Shown one piece after another: positions 42,901 to 51,721 of a stretch of 64,000 nucleotides of DNA; the first letter of the stretch is position 1, and the number at the start of each line of letters is the position of its first letter. Source of the DNA: an uncultured Acetatifactor sp. (GTDB lineage Bacteria; Bacillota; Clostridia; Lachnospirales; Lachnospiraceae). The notes beneath the pieces are model-generated. The model did no database searches. It worked only from the letters and a program-made list of their open reading frames with translations, and was not told the origin of the DNA. Both the position numbers and the translations under genes were made by a program. The DNA lies in contig CAJTVB010000017.1 of NCBI GenBank assembly GCA_910579755.1, positions 28,740 to 92,739 of the forward strand. Reading direction: 5' to 3'.

Positions 42901-43338
42901 ATGGCTAATGTTGGCAGACCTCCAAAGTATAAAAGCAAGGAGGAAATTCAAGAGAAAATTGAACAATATTTCCAAGATTGCAAAGGGGAAATATTGAAAG
43001 ATGATGAAGGAAATACAGTTTTTAATAAATTTGGAAATCCTATCATTGTTGGAGAAAAACCCTTGACTGTGACTGGACTTGCGCTTGCTTTGGGGTTTGC
43101 CAGTAGACAAGCACTACTAAACTATCAAGGGAAGAAAGAATTTAATGACACTATAACGCGCGCGAAGAGCGTTGTTGAGAAATATGCAGAAGAAAGACTT
43201 TTTGACCGTGACGGTTCAAACGGAGCGCAGTTCAGCCTAAGGAATAATTTTAAAGGTTGGGATGCGGATAAAGAAGAAACAGTAACGGAGGGAATAACCA
43301 TTGTCAACAATATCCCAAAACCAAATATTGCTGACTGA
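42901..43338 (+). CDS. terS: Terminase small subunit
   Basis: 145 residues. GRPPKYKSKEEIQEKIEQYF, LALALGFASRQALLNYQG and a C-terminus that overlaps the large subunit gene by 38 bases are typical of small terminases. It recognises the packaging site. Confidence 0.85.
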   Translation: MANVGRPPKYKSKEEIQEKIEQYFQDCKGEILKDDEGNTVFNKFGNPIIVGEKPLTVTGLALALGFASRQALLNYQGKKEFNDTITRAKSVVEKYAEERLFDRDGSNGAQFSLRNNFKGWDADKEETVTEGITIVNNIPKPNIAD

Positions 43339-44554
43339 CATAATCGCCCCGTCTTTCTATTCCGTTCACTGGGACATAGCGGAGGGCAAGCATACATATT
43401 ACGACCTTTACGGTGGAAGGGGTAGCACGAAGTCATCCTTCATATCTGTTGAGATAGTTTTCGGAATGATGCAAGATCCGATGGCAAATGCCGTAGTGTT
43501 CCGAAAATACGGTGTGACGCTCCGGGAGTCAGTTTATGAGCAGATAGAGTGGGCAATTGATGCTTTGGGCGTATCTGACCTTTGGGATGCAAAGGTAAGC
43601 CCTCTGCAATTCATATACAAGCCAACGGGGCAAAAGATAATCTTCCGAGGCCTGGACAAGGCAAAGAAGACAAAGTCCATCAAGGTATCGCATGGGTATT
43701 TTAAATATCTTTGGTTCGAGGAATTGGACGAGTTCGCCGGGATGGAAGAGATCCGAACCGTCCAGCAATCCGTTCTCCGCGGCGGTAAGAAATTCATTGT
43801 CTTTAAGAGCTTCAACCCACCAATCAGCCGGAGCAACTGGGCAAATATATATGTGACGGAGCCGAGAGAGAGTAGCCTGCGGCACAAGAGCGATTACACC
43901 ACAGTTCCAAAAGAATGGTTGGGGAATCAGTTTATTGAGGATGCAGAGCATCTGAAAGCCACGAACGAGAGAGCATACCAGCATGAGTACCTGGGAGAGC
44001 CTGTCGGCCTTGGAACGAATATCTTTGAAATGCTTGAAGTAAGGGATATTTCAGATGATGAAATCAAAAAGTATCAAAGCATCTATCAGGGGCAAGACTG
44101 GGGATGGTTCCCTGACCCAAAAGCGTTTATCCGTGTGGCATATATCCCCAATGAGGAAAAGGTTGTACTTCTGGATGAATTGGGAGGGTGCAAGATACGC
44201 ACAAAGGAGATGGCGAAGCAAATCAAGGACAAGGAGTATGACGATGTCATAACCTACTGCGGACTTGATGATGACGAATTTATTATTGACTTCCGGGATA
44301 CCGGGGTTCCGGCCAGGGAAGCTATCGCAGGACCTGGCAGCCGGAGATATACCTTTGAGTGGCTACAGTGCCGGACGCTTGTGATTGACCCCAGGAGGAC
44401 TCCCAGGGCATACAAGGAAATCATTGAGTACGAGCATGAGCTGGATGGGAACGGAGAAGTGATTGCAGATTATCCGGATGGAAATGATCATTTTATCGAT
44501 GCCCTGCGCTATGCTACATCTCCTTTGTCTATGCGGAGGGGAAATATATCATAG
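43301..44554 (+). CDS. terL: Terminase large subunit
   Basis: 417 residues, TTG start with GGAGG eight bases upstream. Walker A-type GGRGSTKSS (about 38-46), Walker B YLWFEELDEF (about 133-142), and nuclease-domain Asp residues in GQDWGW and NDHFIDALRY. Packages phage DNA and cuts it. PBSX/SPP1-like by overall pattern. Confidence 0.92.
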   Translation: MSTISQNQILLTDIIAPSFYSVHWDIAEGKHTYYDLYGGRGSTKSSFISVEIVFGMMQDPMANAVVFRKYGVTLRESVYEQIEWAIDALGVSDLWDAKVSPLQFIYKPTGQKIIFRGLDKAKKTKSIKVSHGYFKYLWFEELDEFAGMEEIRTVQQSVLRGGKKFIVFKSFNPPISRSNWANIYVTEPRESSLRHKSDYTTVPKEWLGNQFIEDAEHLKATNERAYQHEYLGEPVGLGTNIFEMLEVRDISDDEIKKYQSIYQGQDWGWFPDPKAFIRVAYIPNEEKVVLLDELGGCKIRTKEMAKQIKDKEYDDVITYCGLDDDEFIIDFRDTGVPAREAIAGPGSRRYTFEWLQCRTLVIDPRRTPRAYKEIIEYEHELDGNGEVIADYPDGNDHFIDALRYATSPLSMRRGNIS

Positions 44555-44584
44555 CACGTGGCTATGTGGTAGAAAGGGAAAGAT

Positions 44585-44797
44585 ATGAGATTTAAACATA
44601 AAGGATATACATTAGAGCAAGCGGCTAAATGCAACCACCATTACATGATATTCGCTCCTGATGGACATATGGTAATGCACGCTTCGTATAACAAGCCTGT
44701 CACAGCAGAAAAAGCAAAGGAATTTATAGAGGGTTATATTATGCTTGCAGGAAAGGTGGATGAAATTGCAGACGATTTGCAGGACGATGAAGAATAG
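44585..44797 (+). CDS. Phage hypothetical protein
   Basis: 70 residues, acidic C-terminus. HYMIFAPDGHMVMHA is notable. Between terminase and portal. Function unknown. Confidence 0.5.
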   Translation: MRFKHKGYTLEQAAKCNHHYMIFAPDGHMVMHASYNKPVTAEKAKEFIEGYIMLAGKVDEIADDLQDDEE

Positions 44798-44838
44798 CTT
44801 TGAAGCATCCGCCAATGCGGTAAGGAGAGGATAGGGAA

Positions 44839-45039
44839 ATGAATCTCATACAGTACATATCATTCAGCATTGACAAGGCTATTGAAATGCTTATGGATAG
44901 CAAGACAAGCAAAATGGACGTTGCATTATTCCTGATGGATTTTAAAAAGATTCTGAATAAATCGGAAAAGGAAATTGTGGACGGAGATTTTAAAGAGGTT
45001 GAAATAAGAGGGATTGAGGAAAGGGGATTGACAGAATGA
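44839..45039 (+). CDS. Phage hypothetical protein
   Basis: 66 residues, helical and charged, 4-base overlap with the next gene. Function unknown. Confidence 0.5.
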   Translation: MNLIQYISFSIDKAIEMLMDSKTSKMDVALFLMDFKKILNKSEKEIVDGDFKEVEIRGIEERGLTE

Positions 45040-45401
45040 GCATGATTAGCGAACTGGTAAAGGAATTGAGGGAATGTGTGGAGGAATGTGATAATCCGCT
45101 CTATGATATGAAAATGAAACGGATTGCAAAACTTATGTATCAAGCCGCCGACACAATAGAATCCCTCTCTGCCAAACTGCAATCGGCGAATATGGAGTTG
45201 TCAGCGGATTGCAATGGGTGGATTGAATGTGAATCCGGCAAACTTCCAGATAAAGAAGTTATATGCTGTGATGTTTGTGGAGAAATCATTATCGGGTACA
45301 TACACGAAACATACGAAAGTGAGCAAACAGGATTTTCAGCAGAGAATAGCCACGAGTATATGTATAACTGTGTTAAGTGGATGGAGAAGCCAAAGCCATG
45401 A
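45036..45401 (+). CDS. DUF551-like phage protein
   Basis: 121 residues. N-terminal helices (CDNPLYDMKMKRIAKLMYQA) followed by GWIECESGKLPDKEVICC, which resembles the DUF551 start W-x-P/x-S-x-x-LP. Common in phages as an accessory protein. Confidence 0.55.
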   Translation: MSMISELVKELRECVEECDNPLYDMKMKRIAKLMYQAADTIESLSAKLQSANMELSADCNGWIECESGKLPDKEVICCDVCGEIIIGYIHETYESEQTGFSAENSHEYMYNCVKWMEKPKP

Positions 45402-45458
45402 GCCTTGAAAGGATTGCGGCAGGTGCAGGAGTTGGAAGAATATGAGAGGGACGATTGA

Positions 45459-45647
45459 ATGATAATTCTTATATTGATAGCATATCTGCTTATTGGTACA
45501 TTTTTTATGGGATTATTGCCGGATTCTGCCGGAAATACATTCGGAGGAATGGTTGTACTGTGGCCTGTGATTGTTCCAATGCTGGCAGTCGCTAAACTGT
45601 TTGATATTGTTTTTCAAATTGGCGATAAACTTAGTAGAAAATTTTAG
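45459..45647 (+). CDS. Small membrane protein
   Basis: 62 residues with two hydrophobic segments (about 2-20 and 28-50). Ends 8 bases before the portal gene. Function unknown. Confidence 0.5.
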   Translation: MIILILIAYLLIGTFFMGLLPDSAGNTFGGMVVLWPVIVPMLAVAKLFDIVFQIGDKLSRKF

Positions 45648-45655
45648 GTGATTAA

Positions 45656-47137
45656 ATGGGACTGATAACATGGATAAAGGAGAAATTCAAAATGCTGTTT
45701 AAAACGGACGCTGAAAAGGCTTTCGGTGTGGAAACGTACCTGTCGCCGGAAATGGACGCTGCTATTAAGCTGTGGGGGCAGTTGGAGAATGGAAAGCCGC
45801 CGTGGGTAGATGATGACATCAGAACTATTCGATTTTCCAATACAATATCTGAAGAGATGGCGAAACTTGTCACACAGAATATTGATATCAAAATCCAGGG
45901 GACGCGTTCGGGGGTTATGCCGGGACAGATGCAGAAAGTAATGGATAAATGCTTTCTGGATAATGCGAAAGAAATCATATACAGTATGGTGGCTTTTGGC
46001 GGTGTTATGGCAAAGTGGGATGGCAAAGGCGTGGAATTTCTCCGGCCTGGAATGTTTCTTCCAACAGAGGTGGACAACAAGGAAATTTTGGCGGCAATAT
46101 TCTTGTCATACTGGAGGAAAGAAAAGAAGATCTACACGAAGATGGAATGGCATCGGTTTGAGAATGTCACGTCAAAGAGAGAGGATGGGGAATCAAGTAC
46201 AGTCAGAACCTACCACATATCCACAAAGGCTTTCCGGTCTGATAATGAGGATGTCATTGGCACCCCAGTTCCGCTATCAGCAACGAAGTGGAAAGATATT
46301 GAGCCAGAAGCGTGGATAGACGGACTTGAAAAGCCGCTTTTCCGTTACATAAAATGCCCGGTATCAAATGGCATTGATCCGAACAGCCCTATTGGAGTAC
46401 CATGCTTCTCGAACTGCACCGAAGAGTTGCGGTGGTTGGATATCGCAATGTCCACAATGGGAACGGAAACAGAGAATTCTGCACCTGTACTGTTCGTGGA
46501 TGTCAACATGGTAAAATACGCGAATGAACATTCGTTAAAGCTTCCGAAATTTGTTCATAAGCTTGACTTAGGAGGGAGAGCGGGAGAACAAATCGAGGAC
46601 TGGCAGCCAACGCTTCAGGTTGCTTCTCGGAAAGAGGGAATCAATTTTTATCTTTCCGTAATAGGATTCAAGTGTGGCTATGATCCGGGATATTTCGTTT
46701 TTGATGGACAGAGCATCCAGATGGCCACCGCCACACAGGTGGAAAGCACAGAGCGCCGAACGGTCAATACAGTGCTTTCTTACCGTAGCGTCCTTGACCG
46801 CCCGAATTCCAATGGTGACGGCAGAGTAGGCGCTATCCATGACATTGCTTATATCATCAATGCGGGATTGATTATCAACGGCAAGGCAGAGGATGGCACA
46901 ATTATTCCGTTCGTGGAGAACGGGAATTATGAACTGTTCTGTGACTTTGCAGACCTCACCGAGAATAAAGAAGAAGAAAAGCTTTTTGACTACCAACTTG
47001 CTCAGAACGGCTATATGTCAAAAGCGAGGTTCCTTATCAGGCATTTGGGCTTGACGGAGGAAGAAGCAAAGGCGATGGTAGCAGAAGCACAGGCAGAGCA
47101 GCAGCCGGATGGCGGCGCATTGTTTGGGGAGGAATAG
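45656..47137 (+). CDS. Portal protein (SPP1 Gp6 family)
   Basis: 493 residues. SPP1-type portal features: early region with VDDDIRTIRFSNTISEEMAKL, PGMFLPTEVD, YIKCPVSNGIDPNSPIGVPC and a C-terminal LGLTEEEAKAMVAEA helix. Forms the ring at the capsid vertex through which DNA passes. Confidence 0.88.
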   Translation: MGLITWIKEKFKMLFKTDAEKAFGVETYLSPEMDAAIKLWGQLENGKPPWVDDDIRTIRFSNTISEEMAKLVTQNIDIKIQGTRSGVMPGQMQKVMDKCFLDNAKEIIYSMVAFGGVMAKWDGKGVEFLRPGMFLPTEVDNKEILAAIFLSYWRKEKKIYTKMEWHRFENVTSKREDGESSTVRTYHISTKAFRSDNEDVIGTPVPLSATKWKDIEPEAWIDGLEKPLFRYIKCPVSNGIDPNSPIGVPCFSNCTEELRWLDIAMSTMGTETENSAPVLFVDVNMVKYANEHSLKLPKFVHKLDLGGRAGEQIEDWQPTLQVASRKEGINFYLSVIGFKCGYDPGYFVFDGQSIQMATATQVESTERRTVNTVLSYRSVLDRPNSNGDGRVGAIHDIAYIINAGLIINGKAEDGTIIPFVENGNYELFCDFADLTENKEEEKLFDYQLAQNGYMSKARFLIRHLGLTEEEAKAMVAEAQAEQQPDGGALFGEE

Positions 47138-47139
47138 GA

Positions 47140-47583
47140 ATGCGGCTAAATACAACGGTTGGGAATGTGAATATCAAGATTGATACGAAGCGTCTTGACC
47201 GGAATGTTAAGGAGGCACAGAAGCTATTGAATCTGGCTGTCCGAACGGATTGTGAGCCGTTGGTGCCTCTGCTGAATGGGCAGCTACGGCGGAGCGCCAA
47301 TTTCCCCGAGGGAGTATATGGCGGGGTGTTGGAGTATAATACACCGTATGCACACTACCAATATGTAGGCAAAATTTGCGGCCCAAATATCCCGAAAATA
47401 GACGAAACGACAGGGGAAGTAATAGGCTGGTATTCTCCAAAAGGTAAAGAGAAGCATCCAACCGGAAAAATGATGTCACATTATAGTGAAGATGGAACCG
47501 GGCCTAAATGGTTCGAGAAAGCAAAAGAGCGGCACGGCGATAAATGGCTGCGGCTTGTGCGGGAAGAAGTCGGGAAAGGATGA
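47140..47583 (+). CDS. Minor capsid/head-closure protein
   Basis: 147 residues. LLNGQLRRSANFPEGVYGG and TPYAHYQYVGK match the minor capsid family placed beside SPP1-type portals. Two bases after the portal stop. Confidence 0.72.
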   Translation: MRLNTTVGNVNIKIDTKRLDRNVKEAQKLLNLAVRTDCEPLVPLLNGQLRRSANFPEGVYGGVLEYNTPYAHYQYVGKICGPNIPKIDETTGEVIGWYSPKGKEKHPTGKMMSHYSEDGTGPKWFEKAKERHGDKWLRLVREEVGKG

Positions 47584-47589
47584 TGATTT

Positions 47590-49275
47590 ATGCTGATGCC
47601 GGAATATTTTGACGGAAAAGAACAGCGCATGATGGAGTTGTATCAGCAGCTGTCCGAGTTTATCCTGAAAGAAGCCGCCCGGTTTCTGGTAAGCGCCGGG
47701 AAGATTTCCCCGACTGCGGACCGGTTGCTGCAACGATTGCGGATGATGGGGGAGACACAGGCAGAAATAGAAAAGAAACTGGAAGTTCTGACAAAACTTT
47801 CCCGGAAAGAACTCCGTGCCCTGCTCCAAGATGCCGTCCTGACATCGTGGGAGAACGATGCAGCGCCTTTTCGGGTGATAGGCATAAATCTATCAGACCC
47901 GCTCAAAAATGACGCTGTAATCCGTATTATGGATGCACAGTATAAGCGGAGTCAGGGGGAACTGCAGAACCTTACCAGGACTACCATGCGGCAAAGTAAT
48001 GTTGACCTGATGAATATGTTGAGTGAAGCAGATATGCGGGTAGCTGCCGGGGTACAAAGCTATTCTGCGGCTATCAGCGATATCCTTGACAGATATGCGC
48101 ACCGTGGGATATATGTGGACTATCCGAAAACAAACACCAGACGGACACTGGAAGCGGCGGTGATGTGCTGTGTCCGGACAAGCATGGCTCAAATGGCGGG
48201 GCAGCTTACACTGGAATTTGTGAAAGAGTCTGGGACGAACTTAATTATCACATCGGCGCACACCGGGGCTAGATTCACTGACAAAGACGAGCCTGCCAAT
48301 CACATGAGTTGGCAAGGGCGCATTTTTTACATAACGGATGCTGACCTGGCGGAGTTTACAGAGGTCAAGGGAAAGATTGAAAGTGATGGAAAAAGAGCCG
48401 GCGGTTCTCCCAATACTGGAAAGTATCCGGATTTCAGAAAAACGACTGGATATGGAGAGGGAGTTGGCCTGGCCGGATATAATTGCAGGCACAGCTTCGG
48501 GCCGTATGATGAACGGATTGGAAACCCCTGGCGGGATAAAGACGGCAACCTGATTGATGGAGCCGGAAATCGGATAGACAGCGAGGAATCGAAGCAGAAA
48601 TATCTCAATTCGCAGCGTCTCCGGGCGATAGAGCGAAACATCCGGGCTATAAAGCGGCAGCTTGTCACAAAAGAACAGTTGATGCAGGGGGCGACAGAGG
48701 AGGAAACAAGGCACCTGCAGCCGGAGTATGACAAGCTTGCGTATGATCTGACACAACAGAATAAGAAATATAATGAGTTTGCAAAAGAACATAATTTGAC
48801 ACCACAATATGGCCGGACAAAACTTGCTGATTTCGGAAGGGAACAGACAAAGCAGGCAAATGCGGGAGCGAAAAGGTACAAAGACAGTACATCAAATACA
48901 GTTGCAAAAACTTCTAATTCTGATATAATAGAATCAGACAATCTGGTGCAGCGCAATATTGATTCTGGAAATGTGAAACTTGAAATCAATCCAGAAAAGC
49001 AGAGCCGGCACATAAAGGATTCTAAAGGATATGTTGAAGGAAGAAGTTATATATATGGAGGTGTGGAGCAAGCACAGAAGATTGTAAATGATTTACATGG
49101 AACCGGAACGCCAGTAAGGAAGCCGGACGGAACATGGGCAAATAAAGAGCATGTGCAATCGGATAAACCGATTGGAATTGCTGTAAGCAAACAAACAGGG
49201 GAAGAAGAGACGAAAGCGGCAACAATACACTATTCAAAAACCGGAACCCATGTAGTACCTCGAAAGGAGGGATAG
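47590..49275 (+). CDS. MuF-type minor capsid protein fused to an Ntox50-like toxin domain
   Basis: 561 residues. Residues 1-390 are the phage minor capsid (Phage_min_cap2/MuF) part, with GYNCRHSFGPY about 300. After a Ser/Asn/Lys-rich linker, residues 455-561 form a separate domain beginning LEINPEKQSRHIKDSKGY and ending TIHYSKTGTHVVPRKEG. This matches the Ntox50 toxins (predicted RNases of the BECR fold). MuF-toxin fusions are known from temperate phages of Firmicutes. The toxin may enter new hosts with the DNA or act against rivals. The small gene that follows is the candidate antidote. Confidence 0.75.
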   Translation: MLMPEYFDGKEQRMMELYQQLSEFILKEAARFLVSAGKISPTADRLLQRLRMMGETQAEIEKKLEVLTKLSRKELRALLQDAVLTSWENDAAPFRVIGINLSDPLKNDAVIRIMDAQYKRSQGELQNLTRTTMRQSNVDLMNMLSEADMRVAAGVQSYSAAISDILDRYAHRGIYVDYPKTNTRRTLEAAVMCCVRTSMAQMAGQLTLEFVKESGTNLIITSAHTGARFTDKDEPANHMSWQGRIFYITDADLAEFTEVKGKIESDGKRAGGSPNTGKYPDFRKTTGYGEGVGLAGYNCRHSFGPYDERIGNPWRDKDGNLIDGAGNRIDSEESKQKYLNSQRLRAIERNIRAIKRQLVTKEQLMQGATEEETRHLQPEYDKLAYDLTQQNKKYNEFAKEHNLTPQYGRTKLADFGREQTKQANAGAKRYKDSTSNTVAKTSNSDIIESDNLVQRNIDSGNVKLEINPEKQSRHIKDSKGYVEGRSYIYGGVEQAQKIVNDLHGTGTPVRKPDGTWANKEHVQSDKPIGIAVSKQTGEEETKAATIHYSKTGTHVVPRKEG

Positions 49276-49280
49276 ACAAT

Positions 49281-49475
49281 ATGAATTTAGAGTATTATTA
49301 CTGGAAAAAAGTAAATATCGAATCTGTTTCCAATGGTACATTTTCTGGATTCGTAAATGAATATATTGAACCGGAGGATAATGATTCTGGAAAAGAAAGT
49401 ATAATTCTAAAGACGGAAGATGGGAATCTGGTTGAGTTTGAGGAAACAGATATTAAAAAAATTGAAGTAATATAG
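49281..49475 (+). CDS. Small LSm-like protein, candidate immunity protein
   Basis: 64 residues, 5 bases after the MuF-toxin gene. WKKVNIESVSNGTFSG, then ESIILKTEDGNLVEFEETD form a small beta-barrel pattern (LSm-like). Its place directly after a toxin domain and before a terminator fits an immunity gene. No experimental match known to me. Confidence 0.55.
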   Translation: MNLEYYYWKKVNIESVSNGTFSGFVNEYIEPEDNDSGKESIILKTEDGNLVEFEETDIKKIEVI

Positions 49476-49481
49476 TAATTG

Positions 49482-49508
49482 ACCGTCGGCATACGCTGAC
49501 GGTTTTTT
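49482..49508 (+). terminator. Terminator after the toxin/immunity genes
   Basis: ACCGTCGGC (49482-49490) pairs with GCTGACGGT (49495-49503, one G-U) and TTTTT follows. It ends the portal-to-immunity transcript inside the head gene cluster. Confidence 0.8.
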
Positions 49509-49519
49509 GTGTTTTAAAA

Positions 49520-49552
49520 TGGTACATCCCCCTCACACTGATGCTGTATAAT
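49520..49552 (+). promoter_or_regulatory. TGGTACA-type phage promoter, copy C
   Basis: TGGTACA (49520-49526), 20 bases, TATAAT (49547-49552), directly after the terminator and 24 bases before the GIY-YIG gene. Confidence 0.65.
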
Positions 49553-49575
49553 TGGGGTATGGAGGTAGGGAGGGC

Positions 49576-49986
49576 ATGGCAAAACATAAATATGTGATAT
49601 ACAAAATATTTTATGATAGCCCAGACGGAGAATTTATAGCATATCTTGGAAGAACAAAGCAGCCGATAAATGCAAGACTCAATGGCCATTTCTTCCAGAA
49701 GCCCATGCACAAACTGATAGACATGCTGCAGGTGAGTCATATTGAGGTTGCGGAGTGCAAAACCGAGGCAGATATGTTCTTGTATGAAATCTATTACATA
49801 AATAGATACAAGCCGATGCTCAATAGGGATGATAAATCCAAAGAGGATTTGACAATCAATCTCCCGGAACTGGATTTTCAGATACTCCACAACGAATCGC
49901 TTATGAATAAGTGGAGAGAAAAGATAAGCCGCAGAAACGAGTTTGCAAAGAATTATCAATCTGGGGATTGCCTTGTGTGGGATTGA
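49576..49986 (+). CDS. GIY-YIG domain protein
   Basis: 136 residues, ATG behind GGTAGGGAGGGC. VIYKIFYDSPDG, then YLGRTKQPINARLNGH match the GIY-YIG core, with Glu in LYEIYYINRYKPMLN. Could be a nuclease cutting host or rival DNA. Stands alone as a cassette with its own promoter. Confidence 0.68.
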   Translation: MAKHKYVIYKIFYDSPDGEFIAYLGRTKQPINARLNGHFFQKPMHKLIDMLQVSHIEVAECKTEADMFLYEIYYINRYKPMLNRDDKSKEDLTINLPELDFQILHNESLMNKWREKISRRNEFAKNYQSGDCLVWD

Positions 49987-50054
49987 ATTATCAACCTAGA
50001 ATTGCTATAATGTGAAAAAATACATATCAGAGGGCGATGGATATGGGAAATAAA

Positions 50055-50076
50055 AGGGCAGAAATGCTCTTTTTTT
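50055..50076 (+). terminator. GNRA-loop terminator
   Basis: AGGGCA-GAAA-TGCTCT followed by six more T. Ends the GIY-YIG cassette. Confidence 0.8.
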
Positions 50077-50089
50077 CTGCAAAAATGCA

Positions 50090-50118
50090 TTGACTTATAC
50101 GCATAATAGGCGCATAAT
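50090..50118 (+). promoter_or_regulatory. hicAB promoter with repeated GCATAAT
   Basis: TTGACT (50090-50095), 17 bases, CATAAT (50113-50118). GCATAAT occurs at 50101-50107 and 50112-50118, 11 bases apart, a likely HicB site over the -10 box. Confidence 0.65.
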
Positions 50119-50141
50119 TGTATTTGTAAGGAGGGCACAGG

Positions 50142-50315
50142 ATGAAAACAAAAGACCTTATCAAACTATTAGAAAGCAATGGTTGGAAGTTCAAGCGGCA
50201 CGGTGGAAACCATGATGTCTATGAAAAAGGCGGAAAGAGGGAAAGCATCGTAAGACACAGAGAAACAGATGAAGATTTAGCAAAAGCAATCATCAGGCGG
50301 AACGGGCTGAAATAA
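50142..50315 (+). CDS. hicA: HicA toxin
   Basis: 57 residues, ATG behind AAGGAGGGCACAGG. KTKDLIKLLESNGWKFKRHG and the catalytic His in GGNHDVYEKGG are the HicA mRNA interferase (dsRBD fold) hallmarks. It cuts mRNA when HicB is lost. Works with the antitoxin encoded 53 bases downstream. Confidence 0.9.
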   Translation: MKTKDLIKLLESNGWKFKRHGGNHDVYEKGGKRESIVRHRETDEDLAKAIIRRNGLK

Positions 50316-50368
50316 GCCTGGAATCCGCGGGATATAATAAATAAAGTCGTGTTAAGGAGGTTAACGGA

Positions 50369-50767
50369 ATGAAAAAAGCATATCCAGTTATTCTGTCACA
50401 AGGAGAAAAATTTATCGTGGCATATGTGCCGGATTTTGAAATCAATACACAAGGTACAGATGTTGCAGATGCAATCGAAATGGCAAGGGACGCAATAGGG
50501 GTTGTCGGCATTGATATGGAAGATGATGGAGAATCCTTACCAGAACCAACAGCAATTTCAGATGTAAAGGCTGATTCGACGGCGGATATTGTAACACTTG
50601 TTGATGTGGACTTCGGAGAGTATCGCAGAAAGAACGATATGAGGGCGGTCAAGAAAAACTGCACAATACCGTCATGGTTGAATTTTGAAGCTGAAAAGGC
50701 GGGGGTGAATTTTTCTGCAATATTGACGGCGGCACTCAAAAGCGAGTTGAAAATTCAAAGCAGATAA
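50369..50767 (+). CDS. hicB: HicB antitoxin
   Basis: 132 residues. N-terminal HicB fold (YPVILSQGEKFIVAYVPDFE, then GTDVADAIEMARDAIG), C-terminal DNA-binding helix pair of RHH type (NCTIPSWLNFEAEKAG). Neutralises HicA and represses the operon. A toxin-antitoxin cassette in the prophage may stabilise the lysogen or exclude other phages. Confidence 0.9.
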   Translation: MKKAYPVILSQGEKFIVAYVPDFEINTQGTDVADAIEMARDAIGVVGIDMEDDGESLPEPTAISDVKADSTADIVTLVDVDFGEYRRKNDMRAVKKNCTIPSWLNFEAEKAGVNFSAILTAALKSELKIQSR

Positions 50768-50785
50768 ATGTGAAGAAAAAGGAAA

Positions 50786-50815
50786 GGGCAGTAGAGAAAA
50801 TCTATTGCTCTTTTA
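50786..50815 (+). terminator. Terminator after hicAB
   Basis: GGGCAGTAGA-GAAAA-TCTATTGCTC (two G-U pairs) followed by TTTT. Confidence 0.8.
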
Positions 50816-50967
50816 TTCTGCCTAAGTATCATAGTCAGAGCGCACAGATTGACATAGGAGCGGCGAACGACAAGCAGGCGTCTTATCAGAGGATGCGGAT
50901 TTTAAGGCAAAGCGTGATGTTGTTGTGAAATACAAAAAGAGCATGGAGCAGATTTCATGAGACAAAG

Positions 50968-50992
50968 GGGCGGCAGTGATGCCGCTCTTTTT
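50968..50992 (+). terminator. GNRA-loop terminator in a gene-poor stretch
   Basis: GGGCGGCA-GTGA-TGCCGCTC followed by TTTTT. The 150 bases before it hold only short decayed frames. Confidence 0.8.
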
Positions 50993-51003
50993 GCGCTTAA
51001 CTT

Positions 51004-51036
51004 TGGTACAAATAATTTTTGAAGCTGTAGTATGAT
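51004..51036 (+). promoter_or_regulatory. TGGTACA-type phage promoter, copy E
   Basis: TGGTACA (51004-51010), 20 bases, TATGAT (51031-51036), 12 bases after a terminator. No intact protein gene follows before the tRNA-like element at 51646, so it may drive a decayed cassette or an RNA. Confidence 0.5.
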
Positions 51037-51645
51037 GTAATCACTCCGTACAAGATGAATGAACTTTCTGGATTGTTCTGTTTTACAGGATATGAAATTA
51101 GGGAACGCGTCTTCGGAACCTGCACAGTCCTTGCAGACAGAAAATGGACATTGATCAGAATGCCGTTTGAAGTGGAGGGAACGCACGCCGCGTGATGGGC
51201 GGGTGTATGATTGTGAGTTTGGGAGCCAAAATAGCTTCGTGGGTTTTAACAATCAAAAATTAGAAGGAGGATACGGCCATGAAGAAGCGATGTTACAACC
51301 ATGCTAACGTGATGGAAAATTTTGAAATCTGATCCGGCTGCGGCCCGTGGCGAATGAATCGCCAGACGTGGCATCATGTGAGATGAATCGCGGCTTTAAG
51401 AACACGTTAAACTATGTAAGACCGCACTGCACAGCCCTTGCAGACATAAAATGGACAATCTACCTGAAGGAGACTTGAAGTCCTGCAATGCTATATAGTT
51501 TCCAAAAAACTTTATCTGTAATAGATGAGACTAGCCAGTGATTGCAGTAGTCTGGCAGTTACAGATAGTGCGCTGGAAGTGATGATCAGATTGTGAGCGT
51601 AGCGAAGCAATAATCAATCGAGGTAGTTTATAAGGCGCATATGGT
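51037..51645. other. Stretch without an intact gene, with decayed frames
   Basis: About 600 bases between promoter copy E and the tRNA-like element. Short frames with ribosome sites exist (for example 17 codons from the ATG at 51280 behind GGAGG) but end quickly and look like remnants. Contains the right and left copies of a 30-base direct repeat. Confidence 0.5.
51121..51457. repeat. Pair of 30-base direct repeats
   Basis: The copies at 51121-51150 and 51428-51457 both begin TGCACAG and end AAAATGGACA and differ at 2 of 30 positions, 307 bases apart. Could mark a duplication or a deleted cassette. Confidence 0.6.
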
Positions 51646-51721
51646 GGAAAGTTGTGTTATCTGGCGTGAAACTGCCGGGAGGCTAGCACCGGCGAGATAG
51701 GTTCGATTCCTATACTTTCCA
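51646..51721 (+). ncRNA. tRNA-like structure with abnormal anticodon arm
   Basis: 76 bases. Acceptor GGAAAGT/ACTTTCC is a perfect 7 pairs and the T arm ATAGG-TTCGATT-CCTAT is perfect. A14 and GG of the D loop are present. The anticodon stem GCCGG/CCGGC closes a loop of 10 bases instead of 7, with CTA near its centre. U33 is missing. It looks derived from a tRNA, but its identity cannot be assigned and it may not decode. Confidence 0.6.
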
